This document shows, one piece after another, positions 6,475-15,773 of a stretch of 41,753 nt of DNA. Position numbers and translations under genes: made by a program. Each line of letters starts with the position of its first letter. Position 1 is the first letter of the stretch. The notes under the pieces were generated by a model. The model worked only from the letters and a program-made list of their open reading frames with translations, was not told the DNA's origin and ran no database searches. Source of the DNA: SHLQ01 sp964494395 (lineage in GTDB: Bacteria; Actinomycetota; Acidimicrobiia; Acidimicrobiales; SHLQ01); assembly GCA_964494395.1 (NCBI GenBank), contig CAZBTI010000012.1:1-41753 (forward strand), written 5' to 3'.

Positions 6475-8316
6475 CTAGCCCACCAGATCCACTTCGGAGA
6501 TACGGATGATCTGCAGAATCTCTCCGGACTGAACTTCGGTCTCGTGCTCATCGATTGTTTGCTCGGCATCGATTCCGAGATCGGTGACCCATAAGAGGAG
6601 TGCGTTGGTATCGGTGTCGTCGATGTCGAGCGACTCCGAAGTACCGAGACCGGAGAACGTGCCTATAGGGCTACCCCAATCGTCAAGCGATGCACCGACC
6701 GTGTCGGCAGCGTAGATCTCGACCGCCCAGTCTTGACGGTCTGCAACGAGGTTGACATCGTCGACCGAGCGCGCCTCGTCGAACTCGACGATCAGACCGA
6801 CGCCTGGCTTGAGTTGACCGAATGTTCGATCTCGGTAGAGCTGGGTAAACCAGAAGGTGTTCGGGTCGCCATCGAACGGGCGCAGTACAGCCTCCTCGTG
6901 CTCTTCTCCATCGCCGAACGGGTCGAACGACGTGGCTCGAAGACCTTCGGGGCCGAACGGTCCACGATCGGACTCGTTCTCTGCTTCGTTAGCGACTGCA
7001 TTCTCTTGAGCTATGTCATCATTCGGCACGGCGTCGGGGTTACTCGCAGTGTCTTCGACTACTTGGCCATCGGGGTCGACCACGGCTGGTTCGTCACCAT
7101 TGGAGAATCGTTCAATCAAGGAGTCGCCGGCGCTGGTCAGCAAGAACCACACCGTGGCGACGGCGGCGAGCATCAGGAAGAGCGCAATCATTGGCGCTAG
7201 CCACCGCATTCCCGACTTCTGGGCCTTGACGTGTTTGGCATTTGCTGGGTCGACCTTTGCCCGTTGCTTCGCTGTCGGCCGGGCCGGTGGAATGTCGGTA
7301 GACCAAACATTGTCTTGGGCGATGACAGGCTCTGGTCGTTTCACCACGGGCGGACGAGGTGCAACTTCAGGGATTGCTTCGGCGCTCGTGGGCTCTTCCT
7401 CACGCAGCGGTATCGATACCGACTTCGGTCGTGAATCGACGATTGTGGCATCGCCGCGATCGACCATCAATCCGCCGAGCATGGCTTCCTTCAATGCAGC
7501 TGACCAGGCAGCAGCGTCGGGATAGCGATCATCGGGCTTGCGAGCCAAGCTTCGTACGAGGAAGGCGTCGAGCGAGAGTGGCAGGTCGGGACGAAGCTTG
7601 CGAGCCGACGGTGGGTCTTTTCGCAATCGCTCCATTGCTGAGCGAAGGTCGGTTGCCGCGAATGGGACTTGGCCGCACAGCATCTCGTACAGCACGGTCG
7701 ATAGACCATAGAGATCGGTGCGTCCATCGACGGGATGGCCGTCGAGTTGTTCGGGAGCGAGATATTTCACGGTGCCGACGAGTGAGCCGGTTTCGGTGAG
7801 CCCGGCCTCGTCGAGCGCCTTTGCGATACCAAAGTCGCTGAGTTTCACTCGTCGATCGGGGCGAACCAAAATGTTTGCTGGCTTCACGTCGCGGTGCACG
7901 ATGCCGTTTTGGTGTGCGTGACCGAGCGCGCTCGCAAGCTGAAAGCCAACCTCAACGGCATCGGCGGCCGCGAGGGTCGGACGCTCGTTGAGAATGGTGC
8001 GAAGATCACGACCTTCGACGAACTCCATGATGATGGCGTGGTTCTCCTCGGCGCCGACCGTGTCGTAGATCGCGACAACCGCCGGATGAGTCAGGCGTGC
8101 AGCGGCTTGAGCTTCGCTGCGAAATCGTGCGAGCACAGTGCGATCAGCAGCGAGGTGCGAGTGCAACATCTTGATCGCGATTCGTCGACTCAGATTGTGA
8201 TCGAAGCCCTCCCAGACTTCGGCCATTCCGCCACTGCCTACGCGCTCGCGAAGCTCGTAGCGATCGTCGAGACGACGGTTCGCCATCAGATGGTCGTTGG
8301 TGTGCGCTCTAGCCAT
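6475..8316 (-). CDS. Membrane Ser/Thr protein kinase with extracytoplasmic discoidin-like domain
   Basis: A 613-residue protein. The kinase domain (about 18-285) keeps all key residues: G-loop GSGGMAEV (28-35), Lys 49 (IAIK), catalytic HRDVKPAN (141-148) and DFG (161-163). An Ala/Pro-rich juxtamembrane region leads to one membrane helix (about 372-394). The outer part has an acidic linker, then a galactose-binding/discoidin-like domain (about 465-612, FDGDPNTFWFTQLY). In mycobacteria this place holds Rv3910, MurJ fused to a pseudokinase, a helix and a similar outer domain. Here the MurJ part is absent and the kinase looks active. CwlM-like protein and the sigma system are plausible targets (inference). 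ATG 8316 lies 9 nt after TAGCGT; ATG 8286 is an alternative. Confidence 0.9.
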   Translation of the reverse strand: MARAHTNDHLMANRRLDDRYELRERVGSGGMAEVWEGFDHNLSRRIAIKMLHSHLAADRTVLARFRSEAQAAARLTHPAVVAIYDTVGAEENHAIIMEFVEGRDLRTILNERPTLAAADAVEVGFQLASALGHAHQNGIVHRDVKPANILVRPDRRVKLSDFGIAKALDEAGLTETGSLVGTVKYLAPEQLDGHPVDGRTDLYGLSTVLYEMLCGQVPFAATDLRSAMERLRKDPPSARKLRPDLPLSLDAFLVRSLARKPDDRYPDAAAWSAALKEAMLGGLMVDRGDATIVDSRPKSVSIPLREEEPTSAEAIPEVAPRPPVVKRPEPVIAQDNVWSTDIPPARPTAKQRAKVDPANAKHVKAQKSGMRWLAPMIALFLMLAAVATVWFLLTSAGDSLIERFSNGDEPAVVDPDGQVVEDTASNPDAVPNDDIAQENAVANEAENESDRGPFGPEGLRATSFDPFGDGEEHEEAVLRPFDGDPNTFWFTQLYRDRTFGQLKPGVGLIVEFDEARSVDDVNLVADRQDWAVEIYAADTVGASLDDWGSPIGTFSGLGTSESLDIDDTDTNALLLWVTDLGIDAEQTIDEHETEVQSGEILQIIRISEVDLVG

Positions 8317-8325
8317 TCCGACGAA

Positions 8326-8331
8326 ACGCTA
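8326..8331 (-). promoter_or_regulatory. -10 box of the kinase operon
   Basis: TAGCGT on the minus strand, 9 nt before ATG 8316, in the 85-bp space after degV. It suggests an internal promoter for kinase-sigma-anti-sigma. Confidence 0.4.
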
Positions 8332-8401
8332 GTGCTGGACACGGGCCAACAGGGGTCAAGGACCCGACGGGTCGGGGAGACCGATACGGCCGAAGCCATG
8401 T

Positions 8402-9241
8402 TCAGCCCTTGATCTGGTACGTAATTCCGATGATGCCAGGCCCACCATGGGTCCCGATCACGGCGCCGATCGTGTCGGTTCGCGCCGAGGTCACAGCAGG
8501 CATGGCACTCAGACTTGCAACGAACTCATCGATATCGCTGGCGTTTGAATGGAGGATGGCAAGGTTCTCGACATCGCCCGCATTCTCGATCTGTTCGCGA
8601 ACCCAGGCGAGCGACTTCTTCCGGGTGCGCTGTTTGCCTGCGGCGACAACTTCGCCCGAGCTGAGGTCGAGGAGCGGCTTTATCGACAACATGGCACCGA
8701 ATGCTGCTTGGGCTCCGCCAATTCGCCCACCCTTCTTGAGGTTCTCCAAGGTGTCGAGGGTGGCGTAGATGCGGGTGCGATCGCGCATGTCTTCTGCCAT
8801 CGCGACAATCTCTTCGGCCGACTTTCCGTCGCGAGCAGCCCGAGCGCAACCGAGCACGATTGAACCAAGCCCGCCGGTCACCGATTGTGAGTTGACGACG
8901 TGGACGGGAATCGATACATCATCGGAAGTCGCCGCGGTTCTCGCTGCTTGGATGGTCGCGGAGAGCGCTTCAGAAATGTTGATGCACACCACGGCGTCGG
9001 CGCCCTCGTCGGCGAGCGAGTTGAACATGGCAGCAAAGGCACCCGGCGAAGGCGCAGAGGTCTCAGGAAGCTGCTCGGAATTTGCGAGACGTCGGTAGAA
9101 CTCTGAGGTCGAGAGCTCGGTGCGATCGACAAATTCATCATCGCCGAAGCGAATGGACAGCGGGACGAGTCCAATTCCCCATTCGGCAAGGTCTGCGTCT
9201 GAAAGATCGCAGGCGCTATCTGTGACAATTCGTACTGGCAT
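8402..9241 (-). CDS. DegV family (fatty-acid-binding, FakB-like) protein
   Basis: A 279-residue cytosolic DegV protein. Family marks: N-terminal MPVRIVTDSACDL, the ligand-pocket ETSAPSPGAF (about 60-69), INISEALSATIQAA (about 88-101) and the closing HGGPGIIGITY. DegV/FakB proteins bind one fatty acyl chain and, where a FakA kinase exists, present it for phosphorylation; no FakA gene is in the window. The ATG has AAGGA 5-9 nt upstream and lies 7 bp after the preceding gene's stop, so the two are co-transcribed. Confidence 0.9.
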   Translation of the reverse strand: MPVRIVTDSACDLSDADLAEWGIGLVPLSIRFGDDEFVDRTELSTSEFYRRLANSEQLPETSAPSPGAFAAMFNSLADEGADAVVCINISEALSATIQAARTAATSDDVSIPVHVVNSQSVTGGLGSIVLGCARAARDGKSAEEIVAMAEDMRDRTRIYATLDTLENLKKGGRIGGAQAAFGAMLSIKPLLDLSSGEVVAAGKQRTRKKSLAWVREQIENAGDVENLAILHSNASDIDEFVASLSAMPAVTSARTDTIGAVIGTHGGPGIIGITYQIKG

Positions 9242-9248
9242 GACGTCC

Positions 9249-11417
9249 TTAAACTCCGATCACTTCTTCGATCGCTCCGCTCGGCTCGTTGTCCTCTCGC
9301 GGAAGCTGGACCACCGTATCGTCTCCATCGCGATCGTGTCTCAGCCACCAGACGAGCAAGACGATGATGGCGATAGCACCGATAGCGATGCCGACTCCCG
9401 AAAATGCAACGGTGCGAACGAGCACTTCGGTCGTGCCGAGGAGGATGAGGCCGTCCGGACTCAGGACCTGGATCCGGATGGGCGAGTCACCTGACGCCCG
9501 TGCCGTTATTGGAATCTCGACCCTGTTTGGTCCGGGAGTTAGGGAATCAATGATCTCGACACCCTCGGGGAAGTCGAGTTCTTCGCTGCTCAAACGCAAT
9601 AGCACCGTTGCGTTGGTGTTGAGGTTGTTCTCGAGGACGATCGGTACGACAGCTTCTCGGCCCGTGAGGGTGATTGTCTCCGAAGCGGGAGTGGTCACCG
9701 CGGTTTCTCGTTGCAGGTCGATCAGCGAGTAAATCGCTTCGATGAATTGCTCCTGTTGGCCGTCGTCCAAGCGGTGATCGGTGCTGAGGTGTAGGAGTTG
9801 GTCGAGTCGCTGTCGAGAGTCGCTGTCGTCAACGATCACCGTCGACCAACTATCGATAGCGTTGCTGGCCTGGCTGAATTCGGTTCGGAACGAACGAAGG
9901 CTTTCGGCTTGGATAGATGGGTTGAGCTGGCGGATCAATGGTCCACTCACTGTCCCGATTCCAAGGCGGGGTGTGATCTCGGTTTCGGCGAGGGTTTGCA
10001 GCGGTGTAGCTCCTTGGATGATCGGGATTCGTTCGAGTCCGCTAAGCAGCACGTTGAGAAAGCTCGCATCCGGCTTCCAGTCGACCGGAGGATTGACGAC
10101 GACACCTTCCCGGCCTCCATCGTTTTGGAGAGAAAGCAGAACCAGATCGGCGAGCAGGCGGTTGGCGTTGCCAACCGAGCGACCTGGGTTGGTGAAGTGC
10201 GCGGCGAGGTCGTTATCAGTGACAAGGGCAGGGATTGGATCGATTGTGGGATCATTAGATTCGACGAGGAAGCTGGTCGTGAGCGCTTCGGGGAAGGTCA
10301 CACGGTTGAGTCGGGTGAGTTGGTCGGCGCGGATGATGGCCCCTCGACTACCGAGCTGTTCAATCTGGCCAACGCCCGCACCGTTGATCGTGGGGTCGAG
10401 CAAGATAATCGAAGGATCTGGCTCGATGCCGAGAGTTTCAATTGTTGCGTCACTTCCCGCCTCGTAGAGCTCGACGAGCCGCTCGGTGAAGTCTGCGTCG
10501 AACCACGCCTGTTCTTGGACTTCGGTCAGCGGGTTGGGAAGGATCTGCGCTGACGTGAGCGAAGCCCGCAACTGTTCGAGTATTGATCGAGCGTCCTCGC
10601 TGTCGTCTCGAGAGAGGGCCAGCAGCGTTTCTGGAGAGATCGATAGCGCCATATTTGCGTTGGGATGTTGAGCAAAGGTGGTGCTTAGCGTCGCGAGGTC
10701 GGCAAGGGTTTCGGGATCAAAGTCTTCTGGGATATTTGTCGTGGTGAGGCTCGGAGCCTCGGCTTCCAGCACGATCGAAACATTGAGCGGCGAACGAAGA
10801 TCGCGTCGAGGGAGCTCAATGAGCGTCGTGAGAAAGCTGTCGGTGACCTCTCCATCGACGTCGATCAACAGAACCTCGATTGGATATACCGCCGAACCGC
10901 CATCACTCGTCAGTACAGGAATCTGCTCTTCAGCCGGTTCAGGCTCTGGTGTGGCTACCGGCTCGACGTCAGATCCTCCTTCCGCGCTTTCGACGGGTAC
11001 TGACTCAGTGCGGATGACCGTCTCTTGAAGGCGAGTGAGCGGACCATCGATCAACAACTCCAGGCCAATGACCTCGTTGGTTAGGTTTTGGGTGTCGCCG
11101 AGGATCACCGGGTCGAGTTCGAGCAGTACCTCGCGATCCCCTCCAAGGTCTTGGCGGAGGAAGTCGTCACGCTCGAGCCACGGAGAATAGACCCGAAGTA
11201 CGACCGCTGACTCCGGTGATGCGCCTGCGACGCGTACCTGAATGTTGAAGATCCCGCCGTCGTCAACCCACGACCTCTGGGCGACCAGTTCGATCGAACC
11301 AGGTGTTTGGGCCACTGCTGCTGTTGGTGAAACCGTCGGAAGGAGAAAGGCGATCAATGCGAGAACGAAAACTTGGACCACTTGGGCTGGTCGCTTTCTC
11401 GGTTGTGTTTGGATCAT
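9249..11417 (-). CDS. Large secreted/membrane-anchored protein, DUF6049-like (Rv3909 position)
   Basis: A 722-residue protein with an N-terminal signal segment (about 12-38, VVQVFVLALIAFLLPTVSPT, then AVAQ), a long outer part rich in beta-type and acidic stretches, and one C-terminal membrane helix (about 678-700, GVGIAIGAIAIIVLLVWWLR) with a short acidic cytosolic tail. No enzyme motif is visible. In mycobacteria Rv3909, a DUF6049 protein, lies just upstream of the MurJ gene. Size, topology and place agree, suggesting a role in envelope assembly (inference). ATG 11417 forms an ATGA overlap with the GNAT gene stop; ATG 11453 is the less likely alternative. Confidence 0.75.
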   Translation of the reverse strand: MIQTQPRKRPAQVVQVFVLALIAFLLPTVSPTAAVAQTPGSIELVAQRSWVDDGGIFNIQVRVAGASPESAVVLRVYSPWLERDDFLRQDLGGDREVLLELDPVILGDTQNLTNEVIGLELLIDGPLTRLQETVIRTESVPVESAEGGSDVEPVATPEPEPAEEQIPVLTSDGGSAVYPIEVLLIDVDGEVTDSFLTTLIELPRRDLRSPLNVSIVLEAEAPSLTTTNIPEDFDPETLADLATLSTTFAQHPNANMALSISPETLLALSRDDSEDARSILEQLRASLTSAQILPNPLTEVQEQAWFDADFTERLVELYEAGSDATIETLGIEPDPSIILLDPTINGAGVGQIEQLGSRGAIIRADQLTRLNRVTFPEALTTSFLVESNDPTIDPIPALVTDNDLAAHFTNPGRSVGNANRLLADLVLLSLQNDGGREGVVVNPPVDWKPDASFLNVLLSGLERIPIIQGATPLQTLAETEITPRLGIGTVSGPLIRQLNPSIQAESLRSFRTEFSQASNAIDSWSTVIVDDSDSRQRLDQLLHLSTDHRLDDGQQEQFIEAIYSLIDLQRETAVTTPASETITLTGREAVVPIVLENNLNTNATVLLRLSSEELDFPEGVEIIDSLTPGPNRVEIPITARASGDSPIRIQVLSPDGLILLGTTEVLVRTVAFSGVGIAIGAIAIIVLLVWWLRHDRDGDDTVVQLPREDNEPSGAIEEVIGV

Positions 11418-12160
11418 GCGACGTCTGCTGCTGAGCGTAGGTGCCCAGACCATTCGAGGACTTTTAGCTGCTCGGCAGCCAACTCGAATCCCAAGTGTTC
11501 ATACAGGCTCAAGGCACGATGATTGCTCGCTTGCGTATTCACGAGCATCGAACGGCCACCGTTCTCCCTGGCCCACTGCAGCGCATCGATGACGAGACGA
11601 GAACCGAGCCCCTGGCGGCGAACGTCGGGGTCGACGCCGAGCCGTTGGAGGAAGGTCGCGCTTCCCGATCTTCCCGTGATGGCATAACCCACGACTTGGT
11701 TCTTTATCGTCGCGACCACATAGCGATGAATCGGCGTGGCCTTGCGAGCAGCGTTGAGTGCTTCGCGGTCCATGGCCCAAAAGCCGTCGAAAGATGAATT
11801 GTCGATCGAGAGAACTGCTGCGAGGTCGGTTCGACGTCCCGACCGGAGCTTTACTTGGGTCGCTGGCGTTGCTGGCAGTGGAAGCTCACGAAGGCCATGA
11901 GTGAGGAGGTGGAGTGATTCGCGTTCAACGAATCCGACATCGATAAAGGCAGCACGCTCCCGCTCGGAGAGGGCACTGGTAACGATGAGGTCGTGTCCAC
12001 CGTCTCGATTTCCGACGTGTTCGAGAAGTCGTTCGACATCTCCACGATCGAGTTGCCTCATCGGAATGATCTGGACGTAGTCGGTGTCGCCGGTGCTAAG
12101 CGCGCCGCGTTGCACGATGCGAACACCGCGAACAGGCCGTGACAGGCGATCCAACAACAT
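11414..12160 (-). CDS. GNAT-family N-acetyltransferase
   Basis: A 248-residue protein with the GNAT core in its C-terminal half (about 120-240): LRSGRRTDLAAVLSID starts the fold, and VDPDVRRQGLGSRLVIDAL carries the acetyl-CoA R/Q-x-x-G-x-G/A loop, followed by NHRALSLYEHLGFEL. The N-terminal half (DRGDVERLLEHVGNRD...) may be a second, degenerate GNAT fold. The substrate is unknown. ATG 12160 is chosen because TAGAAT lies 8 nt upstream and longer versions would run into pcnA, transcribed divergently from 12224. It replaces the mutT4 gene found here in mycobacteria. Confidence 0.85.
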   Translation of the reverse strand: MLLDRLSRPVRGVRIVQRGALSTGDTDYVQIIPMRQLDRGDVERLLEHVGNRDGGHDLIVTSALSERERAAFIDVGFVERESLHLLTHGLRELPLPATPATQVKLRSGRRTDLAAVLSIDNSSFDGFWAMDREALNAARKATPIHRYVVATIKNQVVGYAITGRSGSATFLQRLGVDPDVRRQGLGSRLVIDALQWARENGGRSMLVNTQASNHRALSLYEHLGFELAAEQLKVLEWSGHLRSAADVA

Positions 12161-12168
12161 AGTTGCCC

Positions 12169-12174
12169 ATTCTA
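12169..12174 (-). promoter_or_regulatory. -10 box of the GNAT gene
   Basis: TAGAAT on the minus strand, 8 nt before ATG 12160. The 63-bp divergent space to pcnA carries a -10 box for each direction. Confidence 0.45.
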
Positions 12175-12210
12175 GATCGAACCGGGGCCTCGGAGGCTCC
12201 GGCCGCCCTC

Positions 12211-12216
12211 TAGTCT
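12211..12216 (+). promoter_or_regulatory. -10 box of pcnA
   Basis: TAGTCT, 7 nt before the GTG start at 12224, with no Shine-Dalgarno. A leaderless transcript is expected. Confidence 0.5.
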
Positions 12217-12223
12217 GGCTCAC

Positions 12224-13459
12224 GTGAATGAGCTGTACGCGCCGGTACTCCGCGACGTCGAAGGTCTTGGCAACGCCTTTGCGAACGCCGGCTTCGACCT
12301 TTACCTCGTCGGGGGCATTGTGCGTGACCTTCACCTCGGTGCTTCGCTCGAGTCACTCGATTTCGATCTCACCACCGATGCGCGTCCTGTCGACATCAAG
12401 CGTCTGGTGGGCCCTTTGGCGACCGCGGTATGGAATCAGGGCGAAAAGTTCGGAACGATCGGCTGTGAAATCGGCGGCCGTCCCATAGAAATCACGACCC
12501 ATCGCGCCGAGTCGTACACCGGTAGCTCCCGCAAACCAGAGGTCGCGTTTGGTGACGACATCGAGGTCGATCTGTCGCGTCGAGACTTCACGGTGAACGC
12601 GATGGCGATCCGTCTACCCACTGGAGAGCTCATCGATCCGTTCGATGGACTCGGGGCGCTTAAACGGAAAGCGCTCGTCACTCCGATCGAACCAGAGGTT
12701 TCGTTTTCCGATGATCCACTTCGTATTCTTCGGGCGGCCCGTTTCATTGCCCGTTACGACCTGACGGTTGCCCCGGCGGTCATGAGCGCTGCCAATGCTC
12801 TGATCGGGCGAATGTCGATCGTGTCGTCCGAACGGATCCGCGACGAACTCGACAAGTTGTTATCGGCGCCGGAGCCCTCTGCGGGTCTCGCGTTTTTGGT
12901 CGAGGTGGGTGCATGGCCCTTCGTCACCGAGGCAATCGACTCCTCGCTCCTCGGAGAGATCGCCAGCGAACTCGATGCAGCACCCGTCGACGTGCCGCTT
13001 CGCCGAGCTGTTCTCTTTAGCCACTGCCGGGCTGGCGATCGCGCAGACGCGATGTCGAAGTTGCGGTACTCGAACGACGATTCTCGCCAACTACGACTGC
13101 TCCTCGCCGGGTTCGACATGGTGCAGTCGATTGGTCAACGATTCGAACCATCGACCCTGCGTCGTCTCATCGCGCGAATCGGCCTCGACAATCTTGAGCC
13201 ACTGCAAGAGCTACTTCGCATTCGCGAGGTGGATGATCGCGGCTTGGCCGAGATGGTGGTGGAACTCGCAAAGGACGAGGATCTTGGGAACCTCGTTCCT
13301 GTCCTTACTGGTGAACAGGTGATGGAGCTGCTCGACCTAGAGCCCGGTCCCGAGGTCGGAGCGGCGATCGGTGTCCTTCAAGAGCGCCGCTTTGAAGAGG
13401 GTCCGCTCGACGCTGACGGCGAGGCTGCCTACCTGAAGACTCGCTACCGTCGCATCTGA
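12224..13459 (+). CDS. pcnA: CCA tRNA nucleotidyltransferase
   Basis: Class II nucleotidyltransferase that adds or repairs the CCA end of tRNA (411 residues, usual for the actinobacterial PcnA type). It shows LVGGIVRDLHLG (about 28-39), the catalytic DFDLTTDARP (about 46-55), RRDFTVNAMAIR (about 119-130), and DDPLRILRAARFIARY (about 163-178) of the nucleotide-selecting region. The last 200 residues are helical. No separate HD phosphohydrolase motif was recognised. In mycobacteria pcnA (Rv3907c) borders the same block, supporting the conserved synteny. Confidence 0.94.
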   Translation: MNELYAPVLRDVEGLGNAFANAGFDLYLVGGIVRDLHLGASLESLDFDLTTDARPVDIKRLVGPLATAVWNQGEKFGTIGCEIGGRPIEITTHRAESYTGSSRKPEVAFGDDIEVDLSRRDFTVNAMAIRLPTGELIDPFDGLGALKRKALVTPIEPEVSFSDDPLRILRAARFIARYDLTVAPAVMSAANALIGRMSIVSSERIRDELDKLLSAPEPSAGLAFLVEVGAWPFVTEAIDSSLLGEIASELDAAPVDVPLRRAVLFSHCRAGDRADAMSKLRYSNDDSRQLRLLLAGFDMVQSIGQRFEPSTLRRLIARIGLDNLEPLQELLRIREVDDRGLAEMVVELAKDEDLGNLVPVLTGEQVMELLDLEPGPEVGAAIGVLQERRFEEGPLDADGEAAYLKTRYRRI

Positions 13460-13565
13460 GCGATCTCTCCTCGACGAAGGTGTGGTCGTTGATGCGGTTC
13501 TCGTCGAAGGCAATTCGCTGCCAGACGGCATTGAAATCGCCCTTCCGTAGTTGCCGTTGCCTAGA

Positions 13566-14243
13566 TCAGGTGCCGATCTTGCGGGCGCGGAAGATGACCG
13601 ACGCTGGGAACATCCCCTCGTCGTCCTCTAAACGCGATGGTTCGAGGATGGTGTCGACCCGGTAGTTCGACCGAACGAGGTGGGTGAAAACGCTGCCGAT
13701 GCCGTGGCGATAGGTGAGGTGATGGCCTGCGCCAAGCGGTTCGGTTTCGTCGTACGGAGATCGGATGCTGGTTTCGTCCTGAGGGTCGACGGTCAGCGCT
13801 GCCGGGTGGGGGAGTGAGAAGATCAGCGGGCGTTCACTCTTCAACACGCGGTGTACCTGGCGGAACACGCGGCCCACATCGTCTACTGCGGCCAGTGAAT
13901 GAATGGAGATGACCGCATCGAACGAGTCGGCCTGAAGGAAGGCGAGGTCGGCGAGCGCTTCGTTATGGACCTCGACGTGCACTTCGGCGACTTCGGCTGC
14001 GGCACGAATCATTTCGGCCTCGCTGTTTTCGGGGTCGACGGCGACCACCTTGGCACCTTGCTTCGCGAGCGCGATCGAGGAGTGGCCCGACCCGGCGCCT
14101 AGTTCAAGAATGCGCATGTTGGCGACTTCACCGAGCAAGCGGCGGTCGATTCCCTCGACATTGCCGGGGCCGAATTCGACCGAGGTGGTTGGGCGTTGCT
14201 GGCCTGATTCGCCAGACGTTGTGTAACGGGTCCAAAGCTGCAT
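13566..14243 (-). CDS. SAM-dependent methyltransferase
   Basis: A 225-residue class I methyltransferase. Motif I is ILELGAGSGHSSIALAKQG (about 45-63), with VVAVDPENSE as motif II (about 66-75) and SFDAVISIHSLAAVDDVG (about 107-124) as motif IV. The C-terminal part has a beta lid (ERPLIFSLPHP). It resembles methyltransferase_11/UbiE-like small-molecule enzymes; the substrate is unknown. ATG 14243 is chosen because TACCCT lies 8 nt upstream; residues before it look unconserved. It converges with pcnA; the 106 bp between them hold no clear hairpin. Confidence 0.85.
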   Translation of the reverse strand: MQLWTRYTTSGESGQQRPTTSVEFGPGNVEGIDRRLLGEVANMRILELGAGSGHSSIALAKQGAKVVAVDPENSEAEMIRAAAEVAEVHVEVHNEALADLAFLQADSFDAVISIHSLAAVDDVGRVFRQVHRVLKSERPLIFSLPHPAALTVDPQDETSIRSPYDETEPLGAGHHLTYRHGIGSVFTHLVRSNYRVDTILEPSRLEDDEGMFPASVIFRARKIGT

Positions 14244-14251
14244 GAACCGCG

Positions 14252-14257
14252 AGGGTA
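14252..14257 (-). promoter_or_regulatory. -10 box of the methyltransferase gene
   Basis: TACCCT on the minus strand, 8 nt before ATG 14243, no Shine-Dalgarno. Confidence 0.4.
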
Positions 14258-14358
14258 CTTTACGGACCGAGATTTGTCGGAATGAGGGGGTACGGTAGGC
14301 CCATGCAACGCCTCGTCGCTCTAGCACGCCACCGGTTGGTCGCGCCAGGGACGTACTG

Positions 14359-14712
14359 ATGAAGAGCGAATCGTCGATCGACTACCGTTCCGCGCGCGAC
14401 CGTACGATTCTTGCGTACAAGTCGGGCGAGGCAACCCGTTCAGAGGTATGCGACGCACAGTCTGAACTCATGAGAAACGCGGTGAATTGCGGCGTTCCAA
14501 GTGCTCAGCGATGCCCGATCTGCTCATCGAATGCGATGGTCGAATTGCTTTACGTGTTCGGGCCTCGGCTTCCAGCGGGGGGTCGCTGCATCGTTACCAA
14601 CAAGGATCTCGATCGAATCCGCCGATGGGACGGCAAGTTCACCGCGTATGACGTCGAGGTGTGCACCGAATGCAAGTGGAACCACCTCATTGGCATCAAC
14701 CCGGTGCTTTAG
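14359..14712 (+). CDS. DUF5318 family protein with two CxxC pairs
   Basis: A 117-residue actinobacterial protein of unknown function. It has a CPIC pair (about residues 52-55) and a CTEC pair (about 102-105) with GRCIVTNKDL between and CKWNHLIG at the end, the pattern I associate with DUF5318. The four cysteines probably bind zinc. AGGGA lies about 8 nt before the ATG. It is divergent from the methyltransferase gene, and no operon partner is evident; panB begins 167 bp downstream. Confidence 0.75.
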   Translation: MKSESSIDYRSARDRTILAYKSGEATRSEVCDAQSELMRNAVNCGVPSAQRCPICSSNAMVELLYVFGPRLPAGGRCIVTNKDLDRIRRWDGKFTAYDVEVCTECKWNHLIGINPVL

Positions 14713-14879
14713 GGTTTTCACGCCACGAGCCCCAGATCAATGCTGGAGCGACAAGGAACGTAGCTAATCGCGCGAGCTTCGCGATCCTCCCCTTATTCGG
14801 ACTGTATTCGCGCCGATCTTGCTACTAAGGTGTGAGTACCGCCGGCAGCCTTCGTGCGCTGGACGGGAAGGAGAAGCGA

Positions 14880-15731
14880 ATGGCAAAAGCCACCGTTCCA
14901 AAGATTTCTGGTCGCAAGACCGGTCGCGGCGACGACGCGCTCGTCATGATCACGGCGTACGACGCGCCCGGCGCTCGTGCGGCGAGTGAGGCGGGGATCG
15001 ACATGATCCTCGTCGGCGACTCGGTCGCCATGGTCGTGCTCGGATACGACGACACGCTCCAAGTCACCATCGACGACATGGCGCACCACACACGCGCCGT
15101 CGCGAGGGCTAAGCCCGACTGCTTGATCGTCGGCGACCTTCCGTGGATGGCGTATCACGTGTCGGCCGAAGAGACGGTCCGCAATGCAGCCGAACTCATT
15201 CGTGCTGGCGCCCAGTGTGTGAAGCTCGAAGGTGGCCGTAAGCGTCTGCCGATGATCGAGGCGCTTCTCGACGCCGAGATTCCTGTGATGGGCCACATCG
15301 GACTCACCCCACAGTCGGTGCACGCAATGGGTGGTTTCAAGGTGCAGGGCCGACAAGCCGAAGCCGGCATGGAACTCATCGAAGACGCAAAGTTATTGCA
15401 ACACGCTGGTTGCTTTGCGATCGTGCTCGAGGGGATTCCGGTAAAGGTTGCCCAGGCAATCACCGAGGCCATCGACATCCCAACGATCGGTATCGGCGCC
15501 GGCCCCCACTGCGATGGGCAAGTGCTGGTTTACCACGACGTGCTCGGTATCGAAGATCGCTTCGTTCCAAAGTTCGTTCGCCGCTACGGAGACCTCAAGG
15601 GCGCAGCGGTCGATGCCCTCTCGCGCTACGCCGATGACGTGCGCTCGGGAGAATTTCCGAACGACGACGAGAGCTATCACCTGAGCGACGAGCAGTCCGA
15701 GGCCTTCGGCCTGTACGGAAGCAGCGGCTAA
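14880..15731 (+). CDS. panB: 3-methyl-2-oxobutanoate hydroxymethyltransferase (ketopantoate hydroxymethyltransferase)
   Basis: First enzyme of pantothenate (coenzyme A) synthesis: it adds a hydroxymethyl group from methylene-THF to 2-oxoisovalerate. The 283 residues show MITAYDAPGARAASEAGIDMILVGDS (Mg-binding, about 22-47), DLPWMAYHVS (about 86-95), VKLEGG (about 117-122) and PVMGHIGLTPQSV (about 139-151). The ATG at 14880 has GGGAAGGAG about 6 nt upstream and is preferred to a GTG at 14832. No panC or panD is next to it. Confidence 0.96.
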   Translation: MAKATVPKISGRKTGRGDDALVMITAYDAPGARAASEAGIDMILVGDSVAMVVLGYDDTLQVTIDDMAHHTRAVARAKPDCLIVGDLPWMAYHVSAEETVRNAAELIRAGAQCVKLEGGRKRLPMIEALLDAEIPVMGHIGLTPQSVHAMGGFKVQGRQAEAGMELIEDAKLLQHAGCFAIVLEGIPVKVAQAITEAIDIPTIGIGAGPHCDGQVLVYHDVLGIEDRFVPKFVRRYGDLKGAAVDALSRYADDVRSGEFPNDDESYHLSDEQSEAFGLYGSSG

Positions 15732-15762
15732 GGCGACTTCTTTCCGGCCGATCGTTTGTGCC

Positions 15763-15768
15763 TAGATT
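15763..15768 (+). promoter_or_regulatory. -10 box of the GMC oxidoreductase gene
   Basis: TAGATT, 5 nt before ATG 15774; no Shine-Dalgarno between panB and this start. Confidence 0.4.
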
Positions 15769-15773
15769 GACCT

